This document shows, piece after piece, positions 15,886 through 24,586 of a DNA stretch of 64,000 bases. Under the pieces are notes generated by a model. That model was not told the origin of the DNA and did not search any database. It saw only the letters and a program-made list of their open reading frames with translations. The stretch comes from Winogradskyella wichelsiae (GTDB lineage Bacteria > Bacteroidota > Bacteroidia > Flavobacteriales > Flavobacteriaceae): the NCBI RefSeq assembly GCF_013403925.1, contig NZ_JABFDJ010000007.1, forward strand, positions 62,001 through 126,000. The letters run 5' to 3'. The translations under genes were made by a program, and so were the position numbers. Numbering within the stretch: the first letter of the stretch is position 1; each line of letters opens with the position of its first letter.

Positions 15886-17924
15886 CAAAGGATAAAAACA
15901 TTTATATAAATAGAGAGTTAAGTTGGCTTAAATTTAATGAACGTGTGTTGCAAGAGGCATCAGATAAGGATGTTCCATTAATAGAGCGGCTACGTTTTTT
16001 AGGTATTTTTTCTAATAATTTAGATGAGTTTTTTAAAGTAAGATATGCTACAGTTAAGCGTATATATGAAGCTGGAAAGGGAGGTAAATCTGAATTGGGA
16101 GGTATCCGTGCAGGTGATCTTTTAGAGGAAATTACACAGATTGTTATAGAGCAACAAAGTTATAGTTTAAAGATTTTAGATGAAATAGATGTAGAACTTC
16201 AGAATGAAAAAATTTATGTTATTAATGAAACTCAAATAAATGCGGATCAGCATGAGTTTATTAAAAACTATTTTTATCAAGAACTTAGTCCTGCTCTAGT
16301 TGTGCTCATGTTAAATGATGAAGTCGCGCTTCCAGAACTAATGGATATTTCGGCTTATCTTACTGTTAAAATGACTAACTTAGAAGGCAAAGATCAAGTC
16401 GCTCTAATTGAAATTTCTTCAACTATGGACCGTTTTGTCGTTATACCAAGTGACGATGATAAAAATTACATTATCATGGTAGATGATATCTTAAGATATT
16501 GTTTAGATGATATTTTTAATATTTTTAAATATGACCGTATTAGTGCTCATATGATAAAAATAACCAGAGATGGAGAATTAGATTTTGATAGTGATTTAAG
16601 TAAAAGTTTTATAGATAAACTTTCCGAGAGTGTTAAGGATAGACAAAGTGGTGCTCCTGTAAGGTTTGTTTATGATATGAGTATTGATAAGGATACTCTA
16701 AATTTTCTTTTAGAGCTTATGTCTATTGATGAAAAGGAAAGTATTATACCAGGAGGACGTTATCATAATCGCAGAGATTATATGAGCTTCCCAAGTTTAG
16801 GAAGAACAGACTTACTTTATGATAAAATAAAGCCCTTACCAGTAAAAGGACTTAGTTTAGAAGACAGTATATTTAAGACTATTGCAGAAAAGGATTATAT
16901 GGTTTATACACCATATCATACGTTTTCATATATCGTGAAGTTTTTAAGGGAAGCAGCATTAGATCCTAAGGTAAAAACGATAAAAATTACAATATACAGA
17001 CTTGCTCAAATATCGCATGTAGCAAGTTCTTTAATTAACGCTGCAAAAAATGGTAAAAAAGTAACTGTTTCAATAGAGCTTAGAGCTCGTTTTGATGAAG
17101 AAGCAAATATTAATTATGCAGAACAAATGCAAGATGAAGGCATTAAAATGTTCTTTGGAGTTACAGGCTTAAAAGTACACTGTAAAATGTGTGTTATTGA
17201 ACGTGAAGAGAATGAAAAATTGGTGCGATATGGATTTATAAGTACAGGAAATTTTAATGAGTCTACAGCTAAGATTTATACCGATTTTACATTAATGACA
17301 GCAGATGCAAAAATTCTAAAAGACGTTAGTAAGGTCTTTAATTTTTTTGAAGTAAATTACGTAGTCAATCGATACAAGCATATTATTACCTCACCACATT
17401 ATACTAAGTCTAAAATATTTAGTTTAATTGATAAAGAAATAGAAAGTGCTAAAAATGGTTACCCCGCTTATATAAAACTTAAAATGAATAGTATAAGTAG
17501 CTATAAGATGATAGATAAATTATACGAAGCAAGTAGGGCAGGTGTTAAAATTCAAATGATTGTTAGAGGTATTTGTTGTTTAGTGCCAGGAGTAAAAGGG
17601 ATGAGTGAAAATATCGAAATTATAAGTATAATAGATAAGTTTTTAGAACATACAAGACTTTATATATTTTCAAATAATGATGATCCTAAAATCTATATAT
17701 CTTCTGCTGATTGGATGACTAGAAATATAGACAATAGAGTGGAGGTAAGCTGTCCTATTTATGATGAAGATATAAAACGAGAATTACAAGATTTATATGC
17801 CATATGTTGGAATGATAATGTGAAAGCACGAATTATCAATGAGACTCAAGACAATACTTACCGCAGAAACGATAAGCCTAAAGTAAGAGCGCAATTTGAT
17901 ACTTATAAATACTATTTAAATTAA
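15882..17924 (+). CDS. ppk1: Polyphosphate kinase 1
   Basis: PPK1 reversibly moves the terminal phosphate of ATP onto polyphosphate. From MTKDKNIYINRELSWLKFNE at 15882 it has 680 residues, normal for the family; a longer frame from 15822 only overlaps the previous gene. The phospholipase-D-like core carries the two catalytic histidines: His433 in KVHCKMCVIE and His590 in LEHTRLYIFSN, matching His435 and His592 of the E. coli enzyme. It lies between the SixA-like phosphatase (4-base overlap) and the Ppx/GppA gene (16 bases), forming a polyphosphate operon. Confidence 0.97.
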   Translation: MTKDKNIYINRELSWLKFNERVLQEASDKDVPLIERLRFLGIFSNNLDEFFKVRYATVKRIYEAGKGGKSELGGIRAGDLLEEITQIVIEQQSYSLKILDEIDVELQNEKIYVINETQINADQHEFIKNYFYQELSPALVVLMLNDEVALPELMDISAYLTVKMTNLEGKDQVALIEISSTMDRFVVIPSDDDKNYIIMVDDILRYCLDDIFNIFKYDRISAHMIKITRDGELDFDSDLSKSFIDKLSESVKDRQSGAPVRFVYDMSIDKDTLNFLLELMSIDEKESIIPGGRYHNRRDYMSFPSLGRTDLLYDKIKPLPVKGLSLEDSIFKTIAEKDYMVYTPYHTFSYIVKFLREAALDPKVKTIKITIYRLAQISHVASSLINAAKNGKKVTVSIELRARFDEEANINYAEQMQDEGIKMFFGVTGLKVHCKMCVIEREENEKLVRYGFISTGNFNESTAKIYTDFTLMTADAKILKDVSKVFNFFEVNYVVNRYKHIITSPHYTKSKIFSLIDKEIESAKNGYPAYIKLKMNSISSYKMIDKLYEASRAGVKIQMIVRGICCLVPGVKGMSENIEIISIIDKFLEHTRLYIFSNNDDPKIYISSADWMTRNIDNRVEVSCPIYDEDIKRELQDLYAICWNDNVKARIINETQDNTYRRNDKPKVRAQFDTYKYYLN

Positions 17925-17940
17925 TTAGAAGGTAAAGAAC

Positions 17941-18846
17941 ATGCTGAAAATACAAAAATTCGCAGCTATTGATATTGGATCTAATGCTGTAAGATTATTA
18001 ATATCAAATATTATAGAACAAGACGATACTCAAGTAATCTTTAAAAAAAATTCGTTGGTTCGTGTTCCAATTAGGTTAGGAGCAGATGTTTTTCTTAAAG
18101 GAGAAATATCTGAGTATAATCAAGAAAGGATGTTAGATACTATGAAAGCTTTTAGTCTTCTAATAAAATCTCACGGTGTTGTGCGCTATAAGGCTTGTGC
18201 AACATCAGCAATGCGAGAGGCAAATAATAGTGCACCGTTAACAGAAAAAATTTTAGAAACGACAGGTATTAATATTGAAGTTATAGATGGTGAAGAAGAG
18301 GCGGCTATTATAGCAGCTACAGATTTACAATCATTTATTAATCCAAATAAAACATATTTATATGTTGATGTAGGTGGTGGAAGTACAGAGTTTTCTGTAA
18401 TTCATAATGGAGAAAAAAAGGTTTCGAGATCATTTAAAATAGGAACGGTTAGATTGCTAAATGATATTGTAAAAAGTGAAACATGGCAAGAATTAGAACG
18501 TTGGATAAAAGATAATACAGGTCAATATGAAAAAATAGAATTGATAGGATCAGGTGGTAACATTAACAAAATTTTTAAAATTTCGGGAAAAGATGTTGGG
18601 AAGCCATTAACTTACTTCTATTTAACTAGTTATTATAAAATGTTGCAAAATTATTCTTATGAAGAACGCATCACAAAATTAAACTTAAACCAGGATAGGG
18701 CTGATGTTATTATTCCAGCAACAAGAATTTATTTGTCAGCCATGAAATGGAGTGGTGCAAAAGATATTTATGTACCAAAAATAGGGTTGTCTGATGGGAT
18801 CATTAAAAGCATGTATTTTGAAACCGTATCAAGTATAATAGTTTAG
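17941..18846 (+). CDS. ppx: Ppx/GppA-family exopolyphosphatase
   Basis: This is a 301-residue protein of the ASKHA fold. The N-terminal phosphate loop AAIDIGSNAVRLLI, the EGEEA-like motif DGEEEAAI and the second loop YVDVGGGSTEFSV define the Ppx/GppA family. The length corresponds to the two core domains without the C-terminal HD-like extension of E. coli Ppx. It follows ppk1 directly, which favours polyphosphate hydrolysis over pppGpp hydrolysis, although the family covers both. Confidence 0.9.
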   Translation: MLKIQKFAAIDIGSNAVRLLISNIIEQDDTQVIFKKNSLVRVPIRLGADVFLKGEISEYNQERMLDTMKAFSLLIKSHGVVRYKACATSAMREANNSAPLTEKILETTGINIEVIDGEEEAAIIAATDLQSFINPNKTYLYVDVGGGSTEFSVIHNGEKKVSRSFKIGTVRLLNDIVKSETWQELERWIKDNTGQYEKIELIGSGGNINKIFKISGKDVGKPLTYFYLTSYYKMLQNYSYEERITKLNLNQDRADVIIPATRIYLSAMKWSGAKDIYVPKIGLSDGIIKSMYFETVSSIIV

Positions 18847-18952
18847 TTTTTCACCAAGAACATTCCATTCAACCGATTTTTATTTCTATAGACCTAAAAA
18901 TTAACATAAAGTTAGTTAAATATATATATTAGTGCTCTCAAATCGAAAAATT

Positions 18953-19483
18953 ATGAAAAAATATTTAGTTGCCTTATTATTTGTTGCTTTTACATCTATC
19001 GGAATGTCTCAAGATATTTTATATGGTGTAAGAGGTGCTTTAAACGTGTCTAATTTAGATTTTGATCCTGATGCTAGTTTTGATAACGAACATAGGAATG
19101 GATTTGCTTTTGCGGGTTTTGTTGATTTCAATTTATCAGATGATATATCTTTATTAACAGAATTACAATGGTCTGCAGAAGGTGGTAAAGAACCAGAAAT
19201 TAGAGCAGATTACTTAAAATTGCCAATTTTATTAAGGTTCTCTTTATCAGATAAGCTTTTAGTAGGATTTGGACCTCAAGTGGCTTTAAAAACTTGGGAA
19301 TATGAAGATAGCTTTTCTACGTTTGCATTTTCTGGTGTTGCAGGAGCAGAATATATGATTACAGATGAGTTATTTTTAGATGTAAGATATTATTACGGTA
19401 TAACTAATATTTTAAATGAAGATTTAACTGATGTTGAAGCTAAAAACCATGTTTTACAATTTGGTTTTGGTATCAAACTTTAA
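18953..19483 (+). CDS. Small outer-membrane beta-barrel protein
   Basis: From MKKYLVALLFVAFTSIGMSQ at 18953 it has 176 residues; an earlier ATG at 18932 adds seven residues before an obvious signal peptide. The mature part begins DILYGVRGALNVSNL and alternates polar and hydrophobic residues to the C-terminal LQFGFGIKL, the pattern of an eight-stranded porin-like barrel (OMP_b-brl family). The function cannot be told. A strong terminator follows. Confidence 0.82.
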   Translation: MKKYLVALLFVAFTSIGMSQDILYGVRGALNVSNLDFDPDASFDNEHRNGFAFAGFVDFNLSDDISLLTELQWSAEGGKEPEIRADYLKLPILLRFSLSDKLLVGFGPQVALKTWEYEDSFSTFAFSGVAGAEYMITDELFLDVRYYYGITNILNEDLTDVEAKNHVLQFGFGIKL

Positions 19484-19502
19484 GAACTAAAAAATTAATA
19501 TA

Positions 19503-19542
19503 AAAAAAAGCCTTAACAAAATTTTGTTAAGGCTTTTTTTTG
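19503..19542. terminator. Bidirectional terminator between the barrel gene and miaE
   Basis: AAAAAAAGCCTTAACAAAA and TTTTGTTAAGGCTTTTTTT form a perfect hairpin flanked by A and T runs. It serves the convergent genes on both sides. Confidence 0.92.
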
Positions 19543-19566
19543 TTTCTTCAATTTATTGATCTAAAA

Positions 19567-20148
19567 CTATCCGTGGATGGTTTCTTTTTGTCCTAAGTTT
19601 TTCATAATATCCGCTTCAAACTCTAATAATGATTCCCACTTGGCATCAACTTCTGTTCTGTCTCCGTACTTTCTAGCAAAATTTAAGAACATCGTATAGT
19701 GGTTCGCTTCACTAATCATTAATTTTCTATAAAACTTGGCTAATTTTTGATCTTCTAACTCTTCAGAAAGTAATCTAAAACGTTCACAACTACGTGCCTC
19801 AATTAACGCGGCATATAATAACCTATGAACTAATTGAGTGGTTCTGCTTCCTCCTTTTGGGAAAAACTTTAATAACCCAATAACATAGTCATCTTTACGA
19901 TCTCTTCCTAATGTCCAACCGTTTTCTAGTATAAGATCATGTACCATTTTAAAATGGCTCATTTCTTCATTAACTAACTCAATCATCTCTTGTATAAGCT
20001 CCGTGTACTCAGGGAATCCTACAATTAAAGAAATTGCTGTACTTGCTGCTTTTTGCTCGCAATACGCATGATCGGTTAAAATATCTTCAATGTTTTTTTC
20101 AACAATATTAACCCATCTTGGATCCGTTGGTAACTTTAGTCCTAGCAT
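19567..20148 (-). CDS. miaE: tRNA 2-methylthio-N6-isopentenyladenosine hydroxylase
   Basis: MiaE is a ferritin-like di-iron monooxygenase that hydroxylates the isopentenyl group of ms2i6A37 in tRNAs reading U-starting codons. The 193 residues match the family. Iron-binding glutamates and histidines appear in pairs on the four-helix bundle: DHAYCEQKAAS, NEEMSHFKMVHD, LIEARSCERF and ISEANHYTMFL. WTLGRDRKDDYV between helices is also typical. It lies two bases downstream of a lipoprotein gene and is probably transcribed with it. Confidence 0.93.
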   Translation of the reverse strand: MLGLKLPTDPRWVNIVEKNIEDILTDHAYCEQKAASTAISLIVGFPEYTELIQEMIELVNEEMSHFKMVHDLILENGWTLGRDRKDDYVIGLLKFFPKGGSRTTQLVHRLLYAALIEARSCERFRLLSEELEDQKLAKFYRKLMISEANHYTMFLNFARKYGDRTEVDAKWESLLEFEADIMKNLGQKETIHG

Positions 20149-20150
20149 AA

Positions 20151-20735
20151 TTATTTTACTTCGATTTGAACGATATTTGACTTTCCTTTACTATTTACAA
20201 ACAAGGTGTGAGATGCTGATCTATTTGATTCAGGAATAGCATATAAAATGTTTATAGCAACCATGTTTGAATAGGTGGGGTCATCATTGACTTGAATTGA
20301 TTTTAAAATAGCTAATTTATCAAAATTATATAAATCTGATCCTGAAGCTAAATTCGGGTTGTAATTAAAAGCTTTATTTACTTTTTCTTTATTAAAATTT
20401 TCTTGATAAATTAATTTGTCATTTTTGAATATGGTGATATCAAATTTGAAATTTCTATAATGCGTTTGGTAGTTAATAGTATCTTTTATCTTAGAAAATA
20501 ATACACTATTAGACATGTCTGCAAAGGTTTTAATTTTTACGCGATATCCGTTGCTGATTAAGGTATCTACCTCGCGTTCTAAATAAGTATCAGGAATATA
20601 GACGTGAGTTTCAAAATTAACGGTCTTTTTAAACTCTTCAATGCTTTCAGATAAAGCTTGTTGTTGAGATTTTTTGCCTTCGCAGCTTGTGAATCCAATT
20701 ACAGTTATAATGAAAAGTCCTAATAAATGTTTCAT
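20151..20735 (-). CDS. Lipoprotein of unknown function
   Basis: This is a 194-residue protein with a signal peptide and lipobox (FTSC, Cys18), followed by a Gln/Lys-rich linker and a mixed alpha/beta domain. I do not recognise the family; a DUF4738-like identity is possible but unproven. It starts 12 bases after a small membrane protein and ends two bases before miaE, so the three could be one transcript. Confidence 0.75.
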   Translation of the reverse strand: MKHLLGLFIITVIGFTSCEGKKSQQQALSESIEEFKKTVNFETHVYIPDTYLEREVDTLISNGYRVKIKTFADMSNSVLFSKIKDTINYQTHYRNFKFDITIFKNDKLIYQENFNKEKVNKAFNYNPNLASGSDLYNFDKLAILKSIQVNDDPTYSNMVAINILYAIPESNRSASHTLFVNSKGKSNIVQIEVK

Positions 20736-20747
20736 CGAGTTGAAGTT

Positions 20748-20930
20748 TTAAAATAAATTATTCATTTTTTTATTTCTTGTTTTAATTATAAAAACCATCG
20801 AGAGAATAATTAAAACACGTGATAGTGTTGCTATAAAAAAATCACTATCAAACTTCTCAATGAAAATGAAATTACCAGCTATTAAAATAATGCTCACAAT
20901 AATGACGATTAAAGGTAAGTTTTTTTTCAT
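20748..20930 (-). CDS. 60-residue membrane protein
   Basis: Two hydrophobic segments (about 4-24 and 32-48) separated by EKFDSD and a basic C-terminal tail (KTRNKKMNNLF) indicate a small inner-membrane hairpin protein. It has an ATG start and tight spacing to the lipoprotein gene. The function is unknown. It is short enough that chance cannot be fully excluded. Confidence 0.55.
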   Translation of the reverse strand: MKKNLPLIVIIVSIILIAGNFIFIEKFDSDFFIATLSRVLIILSMVFIIKTRNKKMNNLF

Positions 20931-20965
20931 AGGTTATAAGCTTTTAAAATGAATGATATTTCAAT

Positions 20966-22699
20966 TTAAATATCTAGCCCAAACGTCTGTCTCAATACTT
21001 CAATATTAGGATTCTTTTCTTTTAGTTTTTCGTACTTTTCTTGAGGTGTATATGCGTATTTTTTTGCGATTTCTTCGTTAACTGTAATGTCTAACGTAAG
21101 ATCATAATTTAGTAATTTCTTCTTTAAAAAAGCCATTAAAGGAAACTCGGCACGTTCTAATTCAATCTTATTAGTGTTATTAGAGTACGTTAAATATATT
21201 GTAGAGTCTTTTATTTTTGGCTCATCCATTTGAAGAATTGAAGCCATTATTTTCTCCCCTTTATTATCCATTTGAGCTGTGTATTCTTTCCAAGCTTCAG
21301 TTAAAGCTTCTTGAGATACAGGTTCTTTAGGTAGGTTTTCTTCATCAATAACAACTTCCATCTGTTTTAATTGATGTTGTTTCTTTTCTCTAATACTTTT
21401 TAAAGAGAAGCCAGAAGTAGATCTATTAGGTTGATTTATAGATAATTTAGGGACTGGCGCTACTTTTTTTTCAATAGCATTCACTTTTTCCTGTGGTACA
21501 GGTTCTACTTTTTTAGGCGCTGTTGTATTTTGAGCTTCGGTATTTGTTGTGACCTTAGGTTTTGAAATAGGAATAGGTATAATACCTTTTGCTCTAAAAT
21601 ATGAAGGCGGAATTATGAAGTGCTCAGAATTTTTTTTTTCTCCATCAAAAGTGATAGAGGCAAGTTGCATAAGTGTTAACTCAACGAGTAAACGTTGATT
21701 TTTACTGGTCTTATATTTGAGATCGCAGTCATTAGCGAGTCGAATACCTTCCATTAAAAACTCATGTGATGTTTTCTGAGATTGTTCCTGATATTTAAGA
21801 CTGGTGTCTTCTCCAACTTCAAGTAAAGGAATTGTAACGGGGTTTTTACACACCATTAAGTCTCTAAAATGAGAGGCTAAACCGGCAATGTAATGATGTC
21901 CATCAAACCCTTTTGAAAGAATAGTGTTGAACTGCACTAGTAAGTCAGGGATTTTATTATCTAATATAAAGTCTGTACTTGTAAAGTAGGTTTCGTAATC
22001 TAATACGTTTAGGTTTTCTGTAACGGCTTGTCTGGTTAGGTGTTTACCCGAAAAACTTACAACACGATCAAAAATAGATAAAGCATCACGCATGGCTCCA
22101 TCTGCTTTTTGAGCAATAATGTGCAGTGCATCATCTTCAGCTTCAATACCTTGTTCTTTCGCTATATATTTAAGATATTCTTTAGCATCAGAAACAGTAA
22201 TACGTTTAAAATCGAAAATCTGACAACGCGATAATATTGTCGGAATAATTTTATGTTTTTCAGTTGTTGCTAAAATAAAAATACAATGCTTTGGTGGCTC
22301 TTCTAATGTCTTTAAAAAAGCATTAAAAGCCGCTTGAGATAACATGTGTACCTCATCAATAATATAAACTTTATATTTTCCTACTTGTGGTGGTATACGA
22401 ACTTGGTCGGTTAAGCTTCTAATGTCATCTACAGAGTTATTAGACGCCGCATCGAGTTCAAATATATTGAAAGCAAAATCTTCATCTTCACTTGTGTTGC
22501 CATCACTATTTATCATTTTAGACAAAATACGAGCACATGTTGTTTTTCCAACTCCTCTCGGTCCTGTAAATAATAAAGCTTGCGCTAAGTGATTGTTTTC
22601 AATAGCATTGAGCAAAGTATTGGTAATAGCTTGCTGACCTACAACATCCTTAAAGGTTTGTGGTCTGTATTTACGAGCCGATACTACAAAGTGTTCCAA
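20966..22699 (-). CDS. dnaX: DNA polymerase III subunit gamma/tau
   Basis: DnaX is the ATPase of the clamp loader of the replicative polymerase. The 577 residues begin with the AAA+ core: Walker A GPRGVGKT at 46-53, Walker B IIDEVHML, sensor 1 LATTEKHK, and the SRC motif ILSRCQIFDFKRI. Domain III and a Pro/Lys-rich linker (about 370-440) follow, then a tau-like C-terminal domain. The four-cysteine zinc site usually found after Walker A is absent; the region reads NSDGNTSEDEDFAFNIFELD. I believe this loss is typical of Flavobacteriaceae. A -7 match (TAAATTTG) lies at 22763-22770. Confidence 0.96.
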   Translation of the reverse strand: MEHFVVSARKYRPQTFKDVVGQQAITNTLLNAIENNHLAQALLFTGPRGVGKTTCARILSKMINSDGNTSEDEDFAFNIFELDAASNNSVDDIRSLTDQVRIPPQVGKYKVYIIDEVHMLSQAAFNAFLKTLEEPPKHCIFILATTEKHKIIPTILSRCQIFDFKRITVSDAKEYLKYIAKEQGIEAEDDALHIIAQKADGAMRDALSIFDRVVSFSGKHLTRQAVTENLNVLDYETYFTSTDFILDNKIPDLLVQFNTILSKGFDGHHYIAGLASHFRDLMVCKNPVTIPLLEVGEDTSLKYQEQSQKTSHEFLMEGIRLANDCDLKYKTSKNQRLLVELTLMQLASITFDGEKKNSEHFIIPPSYFRAKGIIPIPISKPKVTTNTEAQNTTAPKKVEPVPQEKVNAIEKKVAPVPKLSINQPNRSTSGFSLKSIREKKQHQLKQMEVVIDEENLPKEPVSQEALTEAWKEYTAQMDNKGEKIMASILQMDEPKIKDSTIYLTYSNNTNKIELERAEFPLMAFLKKKLLNYDLTLDITVNEEIAKKYAYTPQEKYEKLKEKNPNIEVLRQTFGLDI

Positions 22700-22762
22700 T
22701 GTTTACTGAACTTGTTTTACACCTTTCGATGCTGTGAGATTAATGATTTGAAAACTGAATTA

Positions 22763-22770
22763 CAAATTTA
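22763..22770 (-). promoter_or_regulatory. Candidate -7 element of dnaX (TAAATTTG)
   Basis: It matches TAnnTTTG on the minus strand, 64 bases upstream of the dnaX start codon. No clear -33 TTG is present. Confidence 0.4.
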
Positions 22771-22834
22771 ATAATAACGAATTAAATGTTCTTTATAAGT
22801 TATGAAATTTAATATGAGTTATTAACAATTTATG

Positions 22835-22842
22835 TATTTTTG
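22835..22842 (+). promoter_or_regulatory. -7 element of the RNase P RNA gene (TATTTTTG)
   Basis: It matches TAnnTTTG and places the transcription start at about 22848-22849, exactly where the P1 stem of the RNA begins. The -33 region lacks a perfect TTG. Confidence 0.65.
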
Positions 22843-22847
22843 CAGGC

Positions 22848-23178
22848 TAGTAGATCGCCTTATCGATTCTAAATTTATTTAGGGTAGGAAAGTCCGAACA
22901 CCATAGTGCAATCATAGTGGCTAACAGCCATCCATCGAAAGGTGAGGAAAAGTGCAGCAGAAAGTATGTACAGGTAATGCTGTAGTGAAACCAGGTAAAC
23001 TCTATGTGGTGCAATGTCATGTATACTAACGTTTGAGCGTACACGCGCGATTGTTAGAGGGTGGGCAGCTAAAGTTTGCTGGTAACAGTAAGCGTAGATA
23101 AATGATAAGGGCTTTTTTTGTTTAAGAAATTCATTTCCTAAAAAGAAAAAGTACAGAATTCGGCTTATAGATTTACTT
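22848..23178 (+). ncRNA. rnpB: RNase P RNA component
   Basis: This is the catalytic RNA of RNase P, which removes 5' leaders of tRNA precursors. The ends pair as P1 (AGTAGATC at 22849-22856 with GATTTACT at 23170-23177, one G-U). The conserved core segments are present: GGAAAGTCCGAACACC (close to the class A consensus GAGGAAAGTCCG), AGGTGAGGAAAAGTGCAGCAG, GGTAAACTC, and near the 3' end ACAGAATTCGGCTTATAG. The length of about 330 bases fits a class A RNA of Bacteroidota. A terminator follows at once. Open frames on the opposite strand here are not genes. Confidence 0.95.
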
Positions 23179-23186
23179 AAACAAAC

Positions 23187-23224
23187 AAGCTTCATGTTTT
23201 TTTACATGAAGCTTTGTTTTTTTT
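23187..23224 (+). terminator. Terminator of RNase P RNA
   Basis: AAGCTTCATGT and ACATGAAGCTT form an 11-base stem with a T-rich loop, followed by a T run. Confidence 0.9.
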
Positions 23225-23236
23225 GTAATGCAAACA

Positions 23237-23779
23237 TTAAGATTTATATTCAAAAAAGCTAAACACATTACCTCCGTAACTTTTTGAGTATGCATAATTT
23301 TTTAAATGACTTATATCGGTATGTTTAGAGTGCTCTACAATTAAGATACCTTCATCTTCAAGTAAATCATTCTGAAAAACTAATTCCGGAATCTTAGAAA
23401 AGGCTTCTACATCAAAATCGTACGGTGGATCTGCAAATATAATGGTATGTTTTTGTTTCGATTTTTCTAGAAACTTAAATACATCACTTTTTATTGTGGT
23501 AATGTTCATTTCAAAATCTTCTGCAGTTTCGTTAATAAACTTAATGCAACCAAAATGCGCATCTACAGAGGTGATTTTATCTGTTCCTCTCGAAGCAAAC
23601 TCATAACTTATATTACCAGTACCAGAAAAAAGATCTAAAACAGAAATATCATCAAAGTAATACTGATTATTAATAATGTTGAATAAGGCTTCTTTAGCCA
23701 TATCTGTAGTTGGTCTTACTGGTAATTTTTTAGGAGCCGTTATACGTCTGCCTTTAAATAATCCGGAAATTATACGCAT
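23237..23779 (-). CDS. rsmD: 16S rRNA (guanine966-N2)-methyltransferase
   Basis: RsmD methylates G966 of 16S rRNA in the assembling small subunit. The 180 residues start MRIISGLFKGRRI and carry VRPTTDMAKEALFNII, the SAM-binding motif VLDLFSGTGNISYEFASRG, and the catalytic DPPYDF (N/DPPY type). The length is typical. Its ATG lies inside the end of the DUF3822 gene (10-base overlap), so the two are translationally coupled. Confidence 0.94.
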   Translation of the reverse strand: MRIISGLFKGRRITAPKKLPVRPTTDMAKEALFNIINNQYYFDDISVLDLFSGTGNISYEFASRGTDKITSVDAHFGCIKFINETAEDFEMNITTIKSDVFKFLEKSKQKHTIIFADPPYDFDVEAFSKIPELVFQNDLLEDEGILIVEHSKHTDISHLKNYAYSKSYGGNVFSFFEYKS

Positions 23780-24585
23780 TCAAGGGAATTTAAAATTAAA
23801 TAATACTGATATAAGTGTTGTTTGTTTATGTTAGCGTTTATTAAATATTTGTAGTCTTTATCTGTGAAACTTACATGTCTAATATAAGTGTATAATGCTT
23901 GATAAATAGCATCGTCTTGTTTTATAAAACCACTTAACTCAACTAAAGTTGTTTCTGTATCTAGTTTTAATTGCTCGAAAACAAATAAAATATAATAGAG
24001 AAAATCTTCTTTACTATAATATTCAAAAACATTAAAGAGTTGAAGTTTATTATTGTCTATTACTAATACTTCGACTGAATTTAGATTAACATTAATGTAA
24101 ACAGTAGGTGTTTCTCTAGGTTCTATATTTTGTAAAACGGAATCAATAAAGATACTTGATGAATGTTTGTAAACAAACTCACCAAAGGTTTCAAAAATAT
24201 AATTATTGATGTTTACATAAGGCACATAAACATTAACACTTTTATTTACAGCAATATCATCTTCTGTAATAAAATCGTTTCTTAATATTTTAGAGTTGAA
24301 TTTTAGATAATCCGTTTTATGATTAGGATCATAAAGTTGTTCTGGAACTAAAGTGGATAATTCATTTTGATGAATAACCAAAACAGCATTAAAATCTTCT
24401 GAAAAGACAATATTATTACTTAACTCTGCTTTTAAATGATTTAAGACTTCATTTGGAGTTAGTTTTTGACCAAACGGAATTGCTTTGAGAAACTCAATAG
24501 TATTTTGAGTTTTGTTTAGAATACAAAAAGAAAGCCCATTCAAATTAATTTGAATGGACAGTTCTTTAATATCGTTTATTTTCAA
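23770..24585 (-). CDS. DUF3822-family protein
   Basis: This is a protein of about 271 residues from a TTG start at 24585 (MKINDIKELSIQINLNG). Family members start close to the SIQI/LSIQ strand, and this start sits directly after the upstream stop at 24587. ATGs at 24651 and 24639 give longer forms that overlap the upstream gene by up to 65 bases. DUF3822 is a Bacteroidota family with an actin-like (ASKHA) layout: strand-rich halves such as FCILNKTQNTIEFL, VYINVNLNSVEVLVIDN and TLVELSGF. It commonly precedes rsmD. The function is unknown. Confidence 0.82.
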   Translation of the reverse strand: MKINDIKELSIQINLNGLSFCILNKTQNTIEFLKAIPFGQKLTPNEVLNHLKAELSNNIVFSEDFNAVLVIHQNELSTLVPEQLYDPNHKTDYLKFNSKILRNDFITEDDIAVNKSVNVYVPYVNINNYIFETFGEFVYKHSSSIFIDSVLQNIEPRETPTVYINVNLNSVEVLVIDNNKLQLFNVFEYYSKEDFLYYILFVFEQLKLDTETTLVELSGFIKQDDAIYQALYTYIRHVSFTDKDYKYLINANINKQHLYQYYLILNSLECV

Positions 24586-24586
24586 A

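Noticed and set aside
22847-23195. Two open frames on the minus strand over RNase P RNA
   Set aside because: They are antisense to the conserved RNA and their sequences look like chance.
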